Below, piece after piece: positions 51,376 to 59,944 of a stretch of 64,000 nt of DNA. The stretch comes from Pseudomonadota bacterium. GTDB lineage: Bacteria > Bdellovibrionota > Bacteriovoracia > Bacteriovoracales > Bacteriovoracaceae. The first letter of the stretch is position 1, and every line of letters starts with the position of its first letter. Made by a program: the position numbers and the translations under genes. Location: positions 1-64,000 of the forward strand of contig JAIYDC010000138.1 of assembly GCA_027487685.1 (NCBI GenBank), in the 5' to 3' direction. Below the pieces are notes generated by a model, which did no database searches, was not told the origin of the DNA, and was given only the letters and a program-made list of their open reading frames with translations.

Positions 51376-52110
51376 ATGAAGCTCTTATCGGTGTTGCTCC
51401 TTAGCACTCTTGTTTCCGGTTCCGCCCTGGCGAAATCGTTTTCGAGTAAGTACGCACAGTTTGAACTCCCGGCCGGCTGGGAATGCGCCCTCGAGGGCTC
51501 CGAGTACGTGTGCCAGAGCGAGAACGCTGACCGAAAAAAAGAATCGATCATTATTCTTGCGGCCAAGATCCGCGGTGAGCAGGATAACCTTGACGAGTAC
51601 ATGGCGTACCTGAAGAAGACCAAGGAGTACAACCTTCCTGGTGGGAAGAAGCAGGTCTCCGAGCCGAAGAACACCAAGCTCAGCCGCATCAATGATCACC
51701 AGTGGGTGGACGCCCTCCACCTGGCCTCGGAAGTCCCGGGCTTTTACACCCGCTATGTTGCGACAGTTAAAGAAGACCTTGGGATCGCCGTCACATTCTC
51801 GGTGAGTAAAGACCTTTACCCGACGTACCTTCCGATCATGGAAAAACTTATCTCGACTCTAAGAGTGTTCCGGCAGAAGGCGACGGATCTTTCGAACCTC
51901 CCTCGCAAGGGGTCTGAAGATCCTAATTTTGCAGACGCCACCTTTAACCCTACGGCCGCGATGGATCTTCAGGTGAAAAAGACCAAGAAGCGCGCGGGCG
52001 GCTCATCTGGGGATGATGATATGATGTTGATCATCGCCGTGGTGGTGGTTGGTGCGGTGGGGATGTTGATTGCTAAGGGGCGGAAGAAGAAGGGTGGGAA
52101 GAAGAAGTAG
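51376..52110 (+). CDS. Secreted protein with PsbP/DcrB-like domain and C-terminal membrane anchor
   Basis: A 244-residue protein: signal peptide ending VSGSALA, a soluble domain (about 20-165; KYAQFELPAGWECALEGSEYVCQSEN, IIILAAKIRG, FYTRYVATVKEDLGIAVTFSVSKDLY) of the PsbP/DcrB/DUF1795 kind, a low-complexity linker (AGGSSGDDD), one hydrophobic helix (MMLIIAVVVVGAVGMLIA) and a Lys-rich tail (KGRKKKGGKKK). The tripartite end resembles a sorting or anchoring signal, with no LPxTG or PEP motif. Periplasmic domain tethered to the inner membrane is inferred. Terminator follows. Confidence 0.72.
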   Translation: MKLLSVLLLSTLVSGSALAKSFSSKYAQFELPAGWECALEGSEYVCQSENADRKKESIIILAAKIRGEQDNLDEYMAYLKKTKEYNLPGGKKQVSEPKNTKLSRINDHQWVDALHLASEVPGFYTRYVATVKEDLGIAVTFSVSKDLYPTYLPIMEKLISTLRVFRQKATDLSNLPRKGSEDPNFADATFNPTAAMDLQVKKTKKRAGGSSGDDDMMLIIAVVVVGAVGMLIAKGRKKKGGKKK

Positions 52111-52137
52111 AAGCTAGCCAATTTATTGTGCCATTTC

Positions 52138-52163
52138 AAGGCCCCAACTCAGGGGCTTTTTTT
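52138..52163 (+). terminator. Intrinsic terminator
   Basis: GCCCC-AACTCA-GGGGC followed by seven T, flanked by complementary A/T; ends the preceding single-gene transcript. Confidence 0.85.
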
Positions 52164-52295
52164 GTTGTAAGCGATCGAAAACATGTCGGTGTAATTGCCG
52201 AGGGGCTCTGCCATCGGAGGGGCGACTTATAATTAAATCAAGATTCTAATCGAGTGTCCGATAAGATCTGTAGGTCTTTGTCGAAGAGAGAAATT

Positions 52296-54248
52296 ATGAA
52301 GAACTGGAAGATGATGATACTTGCCTTGATGTCATTATGGAATGGCAGTGCGCTCTGTGATGTTCCTCCTGATCATGGCATGATAAATAACGCAACGGAG
52401 CAACAGCGAAGGCTCGAACCAAATAATGGGTTGGTGGTCGTGGAAGTCGGGGGCTCTCAACCTCCAGTTAATGTGAACGATGGGCAGGGTGGTGCTCCCA
52501 TATATCAGGATGAGTTTGCAGGCGCTCCGAGAATGACAGCTAATCAGGCAAATGCACAAAGACGAAGGGTAGATCGTCAGTTAGCGAGGCGACGAAATCC
52601 AGCTGCTGCTGCTGCCCAACCTCCCGGAAGGACTCCAAGGCCAGTAACACCCGGAGCTGTGGGAGCTGAACCCGGAGCTGTGGGAGCTGAACCCGGAGCT
52701 GTGGGAGCTGCACCCGGAGCTGTGGGAGCTGAACCCGGAGCTGTGGGAGCTGCACCAGGAGCTGTGGGAGCTGCACCAGGAGCTCCCACAGCAACTGCCA
52801 ACTGTACCCCAGCGCCCACCCCGACGGCACCGGTATCGAATCCCGGAAACAGTACTACAAACAAAGCAATCATATGCCTTACCGAATTTCGAAAAAGGGA
52901 TCTCTGCGATCCTACCACCAACCGAGCGCTGATCACCGAGTGTGAGCACTTAAAGACCATCGCCGAGCAAGTTAAAGACGACAACGAAACCAGCGGCTTC
53001 GGCGTCGTCGATCCTCGTGAATCCCGCCGCGAATCCATGGACAAAAAGATTACCTGTAACCTCCGAGCAAGCTACACAGTAGACTACCGGGCCTGTGTCC
53101 GAGCGCTGAACCTCTACAACGCAGTTGTAGTTGCCGAGCTCGCTATGAACACCACCCAGCGAATCCAAACAGATCTCCGTAACCAAGACCTTCAGCGTGA
53201 TGTTACCCAACGCGCGGCCCAAGGTGATACCCAAGGTGCAGCGATGGATGCCAGCATTCAAAGCCAACAGCAGCAGCGGAGCCAAAACCAAGTCAAACTC
53301 ATGGCCTTCGGAACCGCAGTGGTCGCTCTCGGTGGGGCCGTAGTGGGCTTCCCGGGCGAAAGTGCCGCTGTCGCTTACTGCGGGAACTGTCAGCCCACAG
53401 TCCGCTCAAACCGCTCCTCCATCCTCGGGAACTCAGAGGCCAAGTCCGCACTCATCATGGCCGCCGCCGAATACGCTTCCAAGGCGATCGCTGCAGGCTT
53501 TGCCATGAGAGGAAACGAGAGCAACATCGCCGCGGTAGAAGCCGCGAAGAAGGCCACGGAGCAAGAGCAACAGGACCTCATGCTCGAGCCCTGCCAGTTT
53601 AATCCTACCGATCCTGCCTGTCTTCGAAGTGGTAATCGAGTCGCCGGCAGCGGGTCCTTCCGGACCGGCGATTTCGACATGGGCGGTGGCGGCGGGAACA
53701 ACGCCTTCAATATGGATCCCGAAGCTACAGAAGTAACCGATCCAGTCGCTGGAACGAACCTCGATGCCAATAACCCGGTGGCCGGGGTGAACTCGCCATT
53801 CGTAGACAGTGCAAAAATTGCAAATGACATTCTAAATCCTGCCGGAGCAGCACAAAGCCAGGCCAGTGGCGGAGCTCAAGGTGGTGCTGCCGCTGGTGGT
53901 GGTGCCGGCGGTGGAGCAGGAGGCGGAAGCGCTTCCCTAGGGAGCGATCTTCAGGGTAAAGATAACGACGGTGATAAAGAAGCTCAGATCAAAACCAGCA
54001 AAGTCTCTGGTATGTACGGCGCTGCCGGCGGGGGAGGCTTTAAGGGTGTCTCTGGCGGTAAGGACGAAGCGAACCCATTCAATAGCCTTTTTGACCAGCA
54101 AGGAGGTCCTGCTGGAGGTGTTGAGGAAGACCGCTCGATCGCGTCCGGTGACATCGATGGGAAGGCCTCTGGACTTTTCGAGAAAATTTCACGACGCTAT
54201 ACTCAGATCCAGGCCGACAAAAGGATCGAGGCCAAAAACCTCGAATAA
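52296..54248 (+). CDS. Large secreted Ala/Gly-rich protein with heptapeptide repeats and C-terminal SxFE-RY motif
   Basis: A 650-residue protein of no family I know. ATG at 52296 (AGAGAG ahead) begins a signal peptide (MKNWKMMILALMSLWNGSALC). Residues about 119-160 are six tandem PGAVGAE/A heptapeptides. A Cys-rich part follows (CLTEFRKRDLCDP, ITECEHL, KITCNLRASY, YRACV), then two hydrophobic stretches (LMAFGTAVVALGGAVVGFP and ALIMAAAEYASKAIAAGFAM), a paired CQFNPTDPAC, a long Gly/Ala-rich region, and the end DIDGKASGLFEKISRRYTQI. That end resembles DINSSSASIFEVLTIRYQRS of the protein at 56758, which has the same overall build. Secreted or envelope location is inferred. It is followed three bases later by the thioesterase gene. 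Confidence 0.78.
   Translation: MKNWKMMILALMSLWNGSALCDVPPDHGMINNATEQQRRLEPNNGLVVVEVGGSQPPVNVNDGQGGAPIYQDEFAGAPRMTANQANAQRRRVDRQLARRRNPAAAAAQPPGRTPRPVTPGAVGAEPGAVGAEPGAVGAAPGAVGAEPGAVGAAPGAVGAAPGAPTATANCTPAPTPTAPVSNPGNSTTNKAIICLTEFRKRDLCDPTTNRALITECEHLKTIAEQVKDDNETSGFGVVDPRESRRESMDKKITCNLRASYTVDYRACVRALNLYNAVVVAELAMNTTQRIQTDLRNQDLQRDVTQRAAQGDTQGAAMDASIQSQQQQRSQNQVKLMAFGTAVVALGGAVVGFPGESAAVAYCGNCQPTVRSNRSSILGNSEAKSALIMAAAEYASKAIAAGFAMRGNESNIAAVEAAKKATEQEQQDLMLEPCQFNPTDPACLRSGNRVAGSGSFRTGDFDMGGGGGNNAFNMDPEATEVTDPVAGTNLDANNPVAGVNSPFVDSAKIANDILNPAGAAQSQASGGAQGGAAAGGGAGGGAGGGSASLGSDLQGKDNDGDKEAQIKTSKVSGMYGAAGGGGFKGVSGGKDEANPFNSLFDQQGGPAGGVEEDRSIASGDIDGKASGLFEKISRRYTQIQADKRIEAKNLE
52650..52775 (+). 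repeat. Six tandem 21-bp repeats encoding PGAVGA(E/A)
   Basis: CCCGGAGCTGTGGGAGCTGAA and near-identical copies are repeated six times in frame inside the secreted-protein gene. The only differences are in the last codon (GAA or GCA) and third positions of the first. Near identity suggests recent expansion and likely copy-number variation between strains. Confidence 0.93.
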
Positions 54249-54250
54249 CC

Positions 54251-54664
54251 ATGACTGAGAATACGACATTTGAATACGAAGTGCTCATCCGTGAGTTCCA
54301 TCTAGATAGTTTCGGGCACGTGAATAACGCTGCCTACGTCATGCTTTATGAGGAGGCCCGCTGGGACTTCATCAACAAGAATGGCTTTGGCCTGGATCAC
54401 ATCCAAAAGTATCAGGTAGGGCCGGTCATCCTTGACCTCTCCGTGCGCTTTAAGCGTGAGCTTAAAAACCGAGAGCTCATCAAAATTACCTCCCGTACCA
54501 TCGAAATCCTTAGTCCGAAGATCATGGTGCTCGAGCAGGCCATGGTACGGGCCGACGGAAAGATCGCTTCCGAGGCGAAGTTTACCGTTGGGTTCTTTGA
54601 CATGCGCGAGCGCAAGCTCACTGACGCGAGCCCCGAATGGCTCCGGGCATGCGGAGTCAAATAA
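54251..54664 (+). CDS. Acyl-CoA thioesterase (4HBT/YbgC-FadM type)
   Basis: Hot-dog fold thioesterase of 137 residues. YEVLIREFHLDSFGHVNNAAYVMLYEEARWDFI contains the Asp-x4-HVNNAxY element typical of 4-hydroxybenzoyl-CoA thioesterase-like enzymes. Its ATG starts two bases after the stop of the large secreted protein, so it is on the same transcript, which is odd for a cytoplasmic enzyme. Substrate unknown. A hairpin follows. Confidence 0.9.
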   Translation: MTENTTFEYEVLIREFHLDSFGHVNNAAYVMLYEEARWDFINKNGFGLDHIQKYQVGPVILDLSVRFKRELKNRELIKITSRTIEILSPKIMVLEQAMVRADGKIASEAKFTVGFFDMRERKLTDASPEWLRACGVK

Positions 54665-54667
54665 GAA

Positions 54668-54689
54668 GGGCCCAAAAATGGGCCCCTCT
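54668..54689. terminator. Hairpin between thioesterase and Pro/Tyr-rich protein genes
   Basis: GGGCCC-AAAAAT-GGGCCC forms a six-bp GC stem just after the thioesterase stop; only a short C/T-rich tail follows. It probably separates two convergent transcripts. Confidence 0.55.
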
Positions 54690-54721
54690 CGTTGCTAAAT
54701 GATTTCAAGTTCAAAAGAAGC

Positions 54722-55858
54722 TTAGTAACTTCCCTCATCGCAGTATCCGTCCCCATCATTATCAGAGCAGTCGCTCCTTTCGTCTGGGTAGGTCGTGTTG
54801 TCGTCTTGAGTGGACCCCTGATAATAAGAGTCATCGTAGCTTGGCGTTGAGTAGTCAAAGCCGTAGTCACGGTAGGTCTCAGCACAGAAGTAACGGTTGT
54901 CGTTCATTTGGTAATTGAGCTGATCACGCTGGACGGAGCAGCTGTCATAGCCCGAGTTACAGATCTGATTCCAGTAAGTCTGAACGACCCGGTGATCGTA
55001 CTGATCAACGAGTTGGTAGTTACAGGTATCAACTGTTGAGTAGCGGTAGCGGTAACCGTTGTAGACGTAGTAAGGGTAGTTGTCGATCGTCCAGTAGCCG
55101 TTGTTGTAACCTGTGGTAGACCAGAAGATCCAGTGAGCATAAATGTAGTTTGGAGACGTCCTGTAGGCGTAATTGTACCAGTCGGAGGTATGGTAGTAGC
55201 GAACCGAGTGGTAGTACGGAGTTCTGTACGGGACGTGGTTGTAAGGCGAGTAACGGTATGGGTTGTAACCGTAGGGCCTGTGGTAATCCGGTCCACCGTA
55301 GGTATTAGGTCTTGGACGGTACTGAGGATAAGGACGGGTAACAACCGGCCCTCTTGGGTTTGGATTATAGCGTGGTCCCCGAGGTCTTGAATCCGGGTAA
55401 GGACGGTATGTGCCGCCACCTGGGTTCGGGTTGTAGCGTGGCCCGCGTGGCCGTGAATCAGGGTATGGACGGTAAGTGCCGCCGCCTGGATTCGGGTTAT
55501 AGCGTGGCCCGCGAGGTGTTGGGTTAGGGTTTGGACGGTAAGTACCGCCGCCTGGGTTTGGATTCGGGCGGTAGGTACCGCCGCCTGGATTTGGGTTATA
55601 GCGTGGTCCCCGCGGTGTGGAATCTGGACTCGGACGATAAGTACCGCCGCCTGGATTCGGTGATGGCCGATAGCCACCGCCGCCGCCCCCTGGATTAGGG
55701 TTGTAGCTTGGGCCTCGAGGAGTCGAAGGTCCTGGTGATGGTCGGCCTTGTCCACGATCCGGGTTAGGATTGTAGCGCGGTCCCCGGGTCTGGGCTTCGG
55801 CCTCAGTTCCTACGACTAACGTCGATAGAAAAAGAGCGATGGCAATAAACGACTTCAT
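54722..55858 (-). CDS. Secreted Pro/Gly/Tyr-rich repeat protein
   Basis: A 378-residue protein. ATG at 55858 (GGAGA ahead) begins a signal peptide ending GTEAEAQ; an upstream in-frame extension to 55957 is not needed. Residues 25-168 are about six copies of RGPRYNPNP alternating with GGGTYRPxP spacers, a disordered, aromatic-rich stretch. Residues about 175-330 are Tyr-dominated (HRPYGYNPYRYSPYNHVPYRTPYYHSVRYYH), and 300-360 carry several Cys (CNYQLV, ICNSGYDSCSV, FCAET). The end DCSDNDGDGYCDEGSY resembles an acidic Ca2+-binding loop. Composition recalls extracellular matrix or adhesive proteins; this is inference only. Confidence 0.78.
   Translation of the reverse strand: MKSFIAIALFLSTLVVGTEAEAQTRGPRYNPNPDRGQGRPSPGPSTPRGPSYNPNPGGGGGGYRPSPNPGGGTYRPSPDSTPRGPRYNPNPGGGTYRPNPNPGGGTYRPNPNPTPRGPRYNPNPGGGTYRPYPDSRPRGPRYNPNPGGGTYRPYPDSRPRGPRYNPNPRGPVVTRPYPQYRPRPNTYGGPDYHRPYGYNPYRYSPYNHVPYRTPYYHSVRYYHTSDWYNYAYRTSPNYIYAHWIFWSTTGYNNGYWTIDNYPYYVYNGYRYRYSTVDTCNYQLVDQYDHRVVQTYWNQICNSGYDSCSVQRDQLNYQMNDNRYFCAETYRDYGFDYSTPSYDDSYYQGSTQDDNTTYPDERSDCSDNDGDGYCDEGSY
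55355..55786 (-). repeat. Imperfect repeats encoding RGPRYNPNP and GGGTYRPxP units
   Basis: The 5' third of the Pro/Tyr-rich gene consists of units of variable length around a nine-residue RGPRYNPNP core (six copies, one with Ser for Arg). Third-position differences between copies show some age, unlike the 21-bp repeats at 52650. Confidence 0.85.
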
Positions 55859-56080
55859 AATGCTTCTCCATTTATGAGTAAGAGTCAGTAGTATCTCAGT
55901 ACCCTTAATTCGAATTTTTTGAAACGTGTTTTTACTTACGGCCATGGCTGAGGCCACAGGATTTTAAGTCATGAGAAGAACGTGGATTTAATCTTAACTC
56001 AAGAAATTTTTACAGACCCTTCTGTAAGGTCGGTCCATCTGAAGAGAGATGCTGGGGCCAGAGTGACCCTGAAAAATGAC

Positions 56081-56761
56081 TTAAGGAAGATCAACGTTGA
56101 GCATGAAGCGCTGATAAATCTCCTCCGCTTGGTCCAAAAGAACACTCTTCAGAATCAGCTCGCTCTCGAAAATGTTTTTCCGAAAGAGTGTAAAATTGTA
56201 AGATTCGAGAAGACCAACAGAGAGTGGAGAGTAGGAGAGGTGCCAAAGCTCGGGAGCGACACCTCCGCGGTCGGTTTCATAGGGACGATAGAACCCGTAG
56301 GCCTCTGAGGCCGCGATCCGTTCATCAAGCCAATTGTGGAGGGGGGCCGCCGGGCCATCTTGTGTCACCTCGGAGGGAATGAGTTTCACATCGCCCTTAA
56401 TTTGGGTTCTTTCATCGAAAACATCAATGTCTGTGCCCCAGTGGTGGCGAGATCCCCCAGGGACTGCGGACCAGCGGAGGATGGCAAATATGATCTCTGT
56501 AGGTGACATCACTTCGAAGACGAGTGGCCTTCCGCTCTCATCTAGAAGTGGACGTTGTCCAGAGGCCTTGGCGTTCCAAATGCTCTCTTGCCGCTGATAG
56601 TCCCGGAAGGCACTGGCGACTGAAAGTTCAAACCCTGCGTCTCTCGCATCTTCTCTGAGTCTAAGGAAGTCTCTAAGCATATCTTTGTGAAGGAGATGAT
56701 TCGTCCCTTCAAGGCAAACCAGGTGCTCCTGAGTCTTCCCTAAAAGGAGGTCCACATTCAT
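56081..56761 (-). CDS. M15-family D-Ala-D-Ala carboxypeptidase (VanY-like)
   Basis: Peptidoglycan-modifying carboxypeptidase, 226 residues without an evident signal peptide. Motifs: SVASAFRDYQRQESIWNAK, zinc ligands His106 and Asp113 in SRHHWGTDIDVFD (SxHxxGxxxD), and the third His in PELWHLSYSP. Its ATG overlaps the stop of the large secreted protein upstream (ATGA), so the two are translationally coupled. A lack of signal peptide means that it could act in the cytoplasm (LdcA-like recycling) or be exported in some other way. Enzyme type is firm, location uncertain. Confidence 0.88.
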   Translation of the reverse strand: MNVDLLLGKTQEHLVCLEGTNHLLHKDMLRDFLRLREDARDAGFELSVASAFRDYQRQESIWNAKASGQRPLLDESGRPLVFEVMSPTEIIFAILRWSAVPGGSRHHWGTDIDVFDERTQIKGDVKLIPSEVTQDGPAAPLHNWLDERIAASEAYGFYRPYETDRGGVAPELWHLSYSPLSVGLLESYNFTLFRKNIFESELILKSVLLDQAEEIYQRFMLNVDLP

Positions 56762-59139
56762 GGGCCCGCAGGTCTCGTGGCAGGAGCACCGGCAGCAGCA
56801 GGTGAGGCCGTAGTAGGCTCTTCAAACAGCCGCCTCATCCCGCTTCGTTGATAACGGATCGTGAGAACCTCGAAGATACTGGCCGAAGAAGAGTTGATGT
56901 CGCTGCCATTCGCGCTGTAGTCGAGATTTTGGTTCATAGCAGCTGCGACTTGATTACTCTGTAAGGCCGCATCTTCTGCCGAGATACCGAATTCAAGGTT
57001 TTCGGGTTGAGGGCGACCTGCCCCACCGCCGACGGCCTGGGTATTGCCTGAAACCGCATTTGGCGACGTTGGTTCTTCGAGTTCTCTCTCTAGGGCCCGC
57101 GCTGCTTCTCCGGCATTTGACGGCATGTTAGATGAGTTATTTCCGAGAAGACCACTGCCGCTCACGCCTAAACTTCCACTTGCTTGCCGAAGGCGGTTCT
57201 CAAGATCTGCCGTTGCTTTATTTTTATTCTTGCGCAGATTAGCGAGCGCTGGATGGGCCTCCACTTTCTTCTTCAGGGCCTCAAGCCTTGCCGCCTGACT
57301 TGCGAGGGCACCACTGTTAACGTTACCGGCACTTGTCGAGCCATTTGCCACTTCATTCAGAGGCTGGAGTGAGGAGTTTAGCATCGACATGGTTCCCGCA
57401 CCCACTCCAGTGAGGCCGCCTGCACTGACCTTCATGCACGTGTTGGTCTTACGGCAAGAGCAGGCCACGTCCGCCTTGTTTTGGTTGTTGATACAGATCT
57501 TGGCGTTATTGGCAGGCTTTGCGAGGTAATTTGTCTCAGTGAGATTTTTCCCGGCCCAGAGGTTTTTACAAACCGTCGAATTGTTCCGCGCACTGTTGCG
57601 CTGGTTGTCGGCAGTGTAGCAGTAACACTCCGGCTTACCTGGGTCGCTTCGATCTTCAGATTTACATGTGCTGATCGCGCCGGAGGCACTCTCGAATTCG
57701 GATTTCATTTTCCGCAAAAGAGCGGCCCTCTTCTTCGAAGCTTCGGCTTGGCTGCCGGCATGGCTCATCATCACAAGCGACATCCCTGCCATGAGGCCTG
57801 CGAAGATTGTGCGAGTGATGGGCGTGATATAATTTGCGGCAAACATGCCAGCGGCTGCACCGGCCACAGCACCCACCCCTATCCCTATGAAATCAATTCC
57901 CTTACCTTCGTGCTGACGAAATACCTGAGCCGCGTTGGTGTCCACACTGTTTGATTTCTTTTCCTCGGCGTGAGCACTTGGTATCGGTGAAACATTCGTC
58001 ATCACGGTTAAGGTGAAGGCCTTGAACAGGTCGAAGTAGTCTTGATTCTCAACTTCAAACTCCCTGAACTCTGATTTCATTTCGGCATAGTACTCTAGTG
58101 TTGGGGAGGAGTGTGAAAGGGTCATGGCATAGCGGTTGACGAAAAGAGAGGCGAAGTCGGTTGAGTTTTCTATGTTGGATGTGAAGCGGTGGGCGAAGAC
58201 TGGAGAGCGGTCACCATTAATGTAGTATTCAAAGAGGCCTGCTTCAGCAGGCATTAGCATAGTTGTCGCGTTTGTTCCTGATACTGGCGTTCTGGATTCC
58301 CAATTATTCTGTGGAGTACCTACAGCATAAATTTTCGTGGCCGGGCTCCCTGTTGGTGATCCCCCCTCTGGCGCAGACATGCTTGCTGCAGCCGGCCTAC
58401 AAATATTCGCCAACCTACTAGTATTAGTCGTATCATCCGCAATAATCTCAAGCCCCGAGATCACCGCCGATGCCGTGAACGCGAGTCCCGCGATCATGTA
58501 CGTCATTTTCTTAAAGTTCGCAGCTTGGGCCAGAGAGTCCTCCGCTTTGGCCAGCATCTCAAAAGCCTGCCCTTGAGCAGTATTGCTCGCCTGGCGAATT
58601 TTATCTTTATCCCCATTAGCATCCGTTGGGTTAACAATCTTTCCCCAATCTTCTTTGATCTTCGCAAGTCGACTTCTGTGCTGGTAGTTCGCCCAATTGT
58701 CTCCGATGACAAATGCGGCAGAGCCTGCGACCATCGTCCAAAATGAGGCAGAAGCACAGGTTGAAGTGGCGGTGGAAGTGGCACCCACAGCAACCGCCAA
58801 TGGCCCCGCCACCGCGGCCGCATTCCCAATCGTACTCATAAACCCACTAGAACTCTTAAGTCCCGGAGCTTCCCCCGCCGAAACCTTCTGATCAAATTCC
58901 TGAAGCGCATTCCGCTTAATACAATCCGCATCCCCATTACAACTCGCTGTCGCGTTCATCACCCGTGCCGTCTCATCTTTCGTCAGGCATCGGTTCAGGT
59001 TACTGTCGAACTGCATCCCCGTTGGACACGACTGGTCCGCCCGGACGGTCTCTACCAGAAGCGAGAGGTTGGGACTCACCGGACCGACGATGAGTTCAAG
59101 GCAGAGGAGGAGGGTGATGAACCGGAAAGTTGACTTCAT
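56758..59139 (-). CDS. Large secreted Cys-containing protein with Ala/Ser-rich linkers and C-terminal SxFE-RY motif
   Basis: A 793-residue protein I do not recognise. The signal peptide (MKSTFRFITLLLCLELIVGPVS) is followed by a small Cys domain (CPTGMQFDSNLNRCLTKDET, CNGDADCIKRN), a hydrophobic pair (AAAVAGPLAVAVGATS and FWTMVAGSAAFVIGDNW), a soluble domain with TM-like segments (MTYMIAGLAFTASAVISG, then FIGIGVGAVAGAAAGMFAANYITPITRTIFAGLMAG), a Cys cluster (CKSEDRSDPGKPECYCYT, KICINNQNKADVACSCRKTNTCMKV), and long helical, Ala-rich linkers. The end DINSSSASIFEVLTIRYQRS matches the protein at 52296. The order of elements is also similar in the two. Its stop overlaps the VanY-like ATG. Possible envelope scaffold; no function known. 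Confidence 0.75.
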   Translation of the reverse strand: MKSTFRFITLLLCLELIVGPVSPNLSLLVETVRADQSCPTGMQFDSNLNRCLTKDETARVMNATASCNGDADCIKRNALQEFDQKVSAGEAPGLKSSSGFMSTIGNAAAVAGPLAVAVGATSTATSTCASASFWTMVAGSAAFVIGDNWANYQHRSRLAKIKEDWGKIVNPTDANGDKDKIRQASNTAQGQAFEMLAKAEDSLAQAANFKKMTYMIAGLAFTASAVISGLEIIADDTTNTSRLANICRPAAASMSAPEGGSPTGSPATKIYAVGTPQNNWESRTPVSGTNATTMLMPAEAGLFEYYINGDRSPVFAHRFTSNIENSTDFASLFVNRYAMTLSHSSPTLEYYAEMKSEFREFEVENQDYFDLFKAFTLTVMTNVSPIPSAHAEEKKSNSVDTNAAQVFRQHEGKGIDFIGIGVGAVAGAAAGMFAANYITPITRTIFAGLMAGMSLVMMSHAGSQAEASKKRAALLRKMKSEFESASGAISTCKSEDRSDPGKPECYCYTADNQRNSARNNSTVCKNLWAGKNLTETNYLAKPANNAKICINNQNKADVACSCRKTNTCMKVSAGGLTGVGAGTMSMLNSSLQPLNEVANGSTSAGNVNSGALASQAARLEALKKKVEAHPALANLRKNKNKATADLENRLRQASGSLGVSGSGLLGNNSSNMPSNAGEAARALERELEEPTSPNAVSGNTQAVGGGAGRPQPENLEFGISAEDAALQSNQVAAAMNQNLDYSANGSDINSSSASIFEVLTIRYQRSGMRRLFEEPTTASPAAAGAPATRPAGP

Positions 59140-59338
59140 GAAATCCTCAAGGTTTTAAGTTCTTTGAATTATTATAACTTCAAGCACTTCTCTCTCCCTA
59201 GTGCGAAGACTTTTCCCATCCCCAAGGGATTTTAAGACGTCCCATGACCCCAGTGGTTCCAGAGGGTTAGGATGTCTTTTTGCCATAGGCACTCCAAGGG
59301 TTCCTGAGCTAGAATGTTGACATTAAAAGTTGGCACAA

Positions 59339-59944
59339 ATGACTAAGTTCTTCCTCCTCTTACTCGCTCTCCCCCTGAACCTCTACGCCCTGGACCTTAA
59401 GGTCGGCGATATCCTGCTTCAGCCCCTGGACTGCTCGTCCTGTGATCTTATCGAGGTCCAGGAAAGGACCATCTACTCTCATATGGGACTCGTCATTCAG
59501 GTCGTGCCGCGGATTGAAGTCATTGAGGCCTTAGGCTCGGTTAAGCGGCTGCCTCTGGCCGAGTTCGCCAAGAAGACTGAATCCGGCGAGCGCCTCGCAG
59601 TCATCCGTTTCCGAAACGATGATCTTGTTGCCTATCTCGGAGCGAACCAGGCCCGCCTCTCCCAGTACTTTGATCAAAGCTTCAGAGGTCTTCCTTACGA
59701 CGTTGAATTTTTATGGAATAACGTCGGCCCAGATGGGAAAGAGAAACTTTACTGTTCCGAAATGATCACTAAGCTCCTCTCGTCCTTCACTGGTGTGGAG
59801 CTTCCCATTAAGCGCATGCGCTTTGACGTGAACCGCGACGCCTGGGTCGAGTATTTCCGTGGCACTCCTCCCGATGGCAAGTGGGGCAATTCCCCGGGAG
59901 ACTTCGAGCGCTCTGATCTTTTCTATCTCGTCGGAGAGCTATGA
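59339..59944 (+). CDS. YiiX/YebB-like permuted NlpC/P60 cysteine peptidase
   Basis: A 201-residue secreted member of the permuted papain-like (DUF830/YiiX) NlpC/P60 group. ATG at 59339 begins MTKFFLLLLALPLNLYALD; a TTG at 59330 is upstream in frame. The catalytic pair is visible: His in IYSHMGLVIQ near residue 48 and Cys in KLYCSEMITKLL near 140. Conserved VGDILLQPLD and GSVKRLPLAEFAKKT are typical. Its stop overlaps the epimerase ATG (ATGA), which fits peptidoglycan-peptide processing: peptidase releases peptide, epimerase acts on L-Ala-Glu. The substrate is inferred. Confidence 0.82.
   Translation: MTKFFLLLLALPLNLYALDLKVGDILLQPLDCSSCDLIEVQERTIYSHMGLVIQVVPRIEVIEALGSVKRLPLAEFAKKTESGERLAVIRFRNDDLVAYLGANQARLSQYFDQSFRGLPYDVEFLWNNVGPDGKEKLYCSEMITKLLSSFTGVELPIKRMRFDVNRDAWVEYFRGTPPDGKWGNSPGDFERSDLFYLVGEL

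Noticed and set aside
52650-52775. CRISPR-like array
   Set aside because: Units are contiguous 21-bp coding repeats without spacers.
52540-53044. Long frames on the minus strand over the 21-bp repeats
   Set aside because: Repeats without stops create periodic open frames on both strands; no start signal or signal peptide.
55982-56308. 108-codon plus-strand frame
   Set aside because: Mostly antisense to the VanY-type gene, whose catalytic motifs fix the coding strand.
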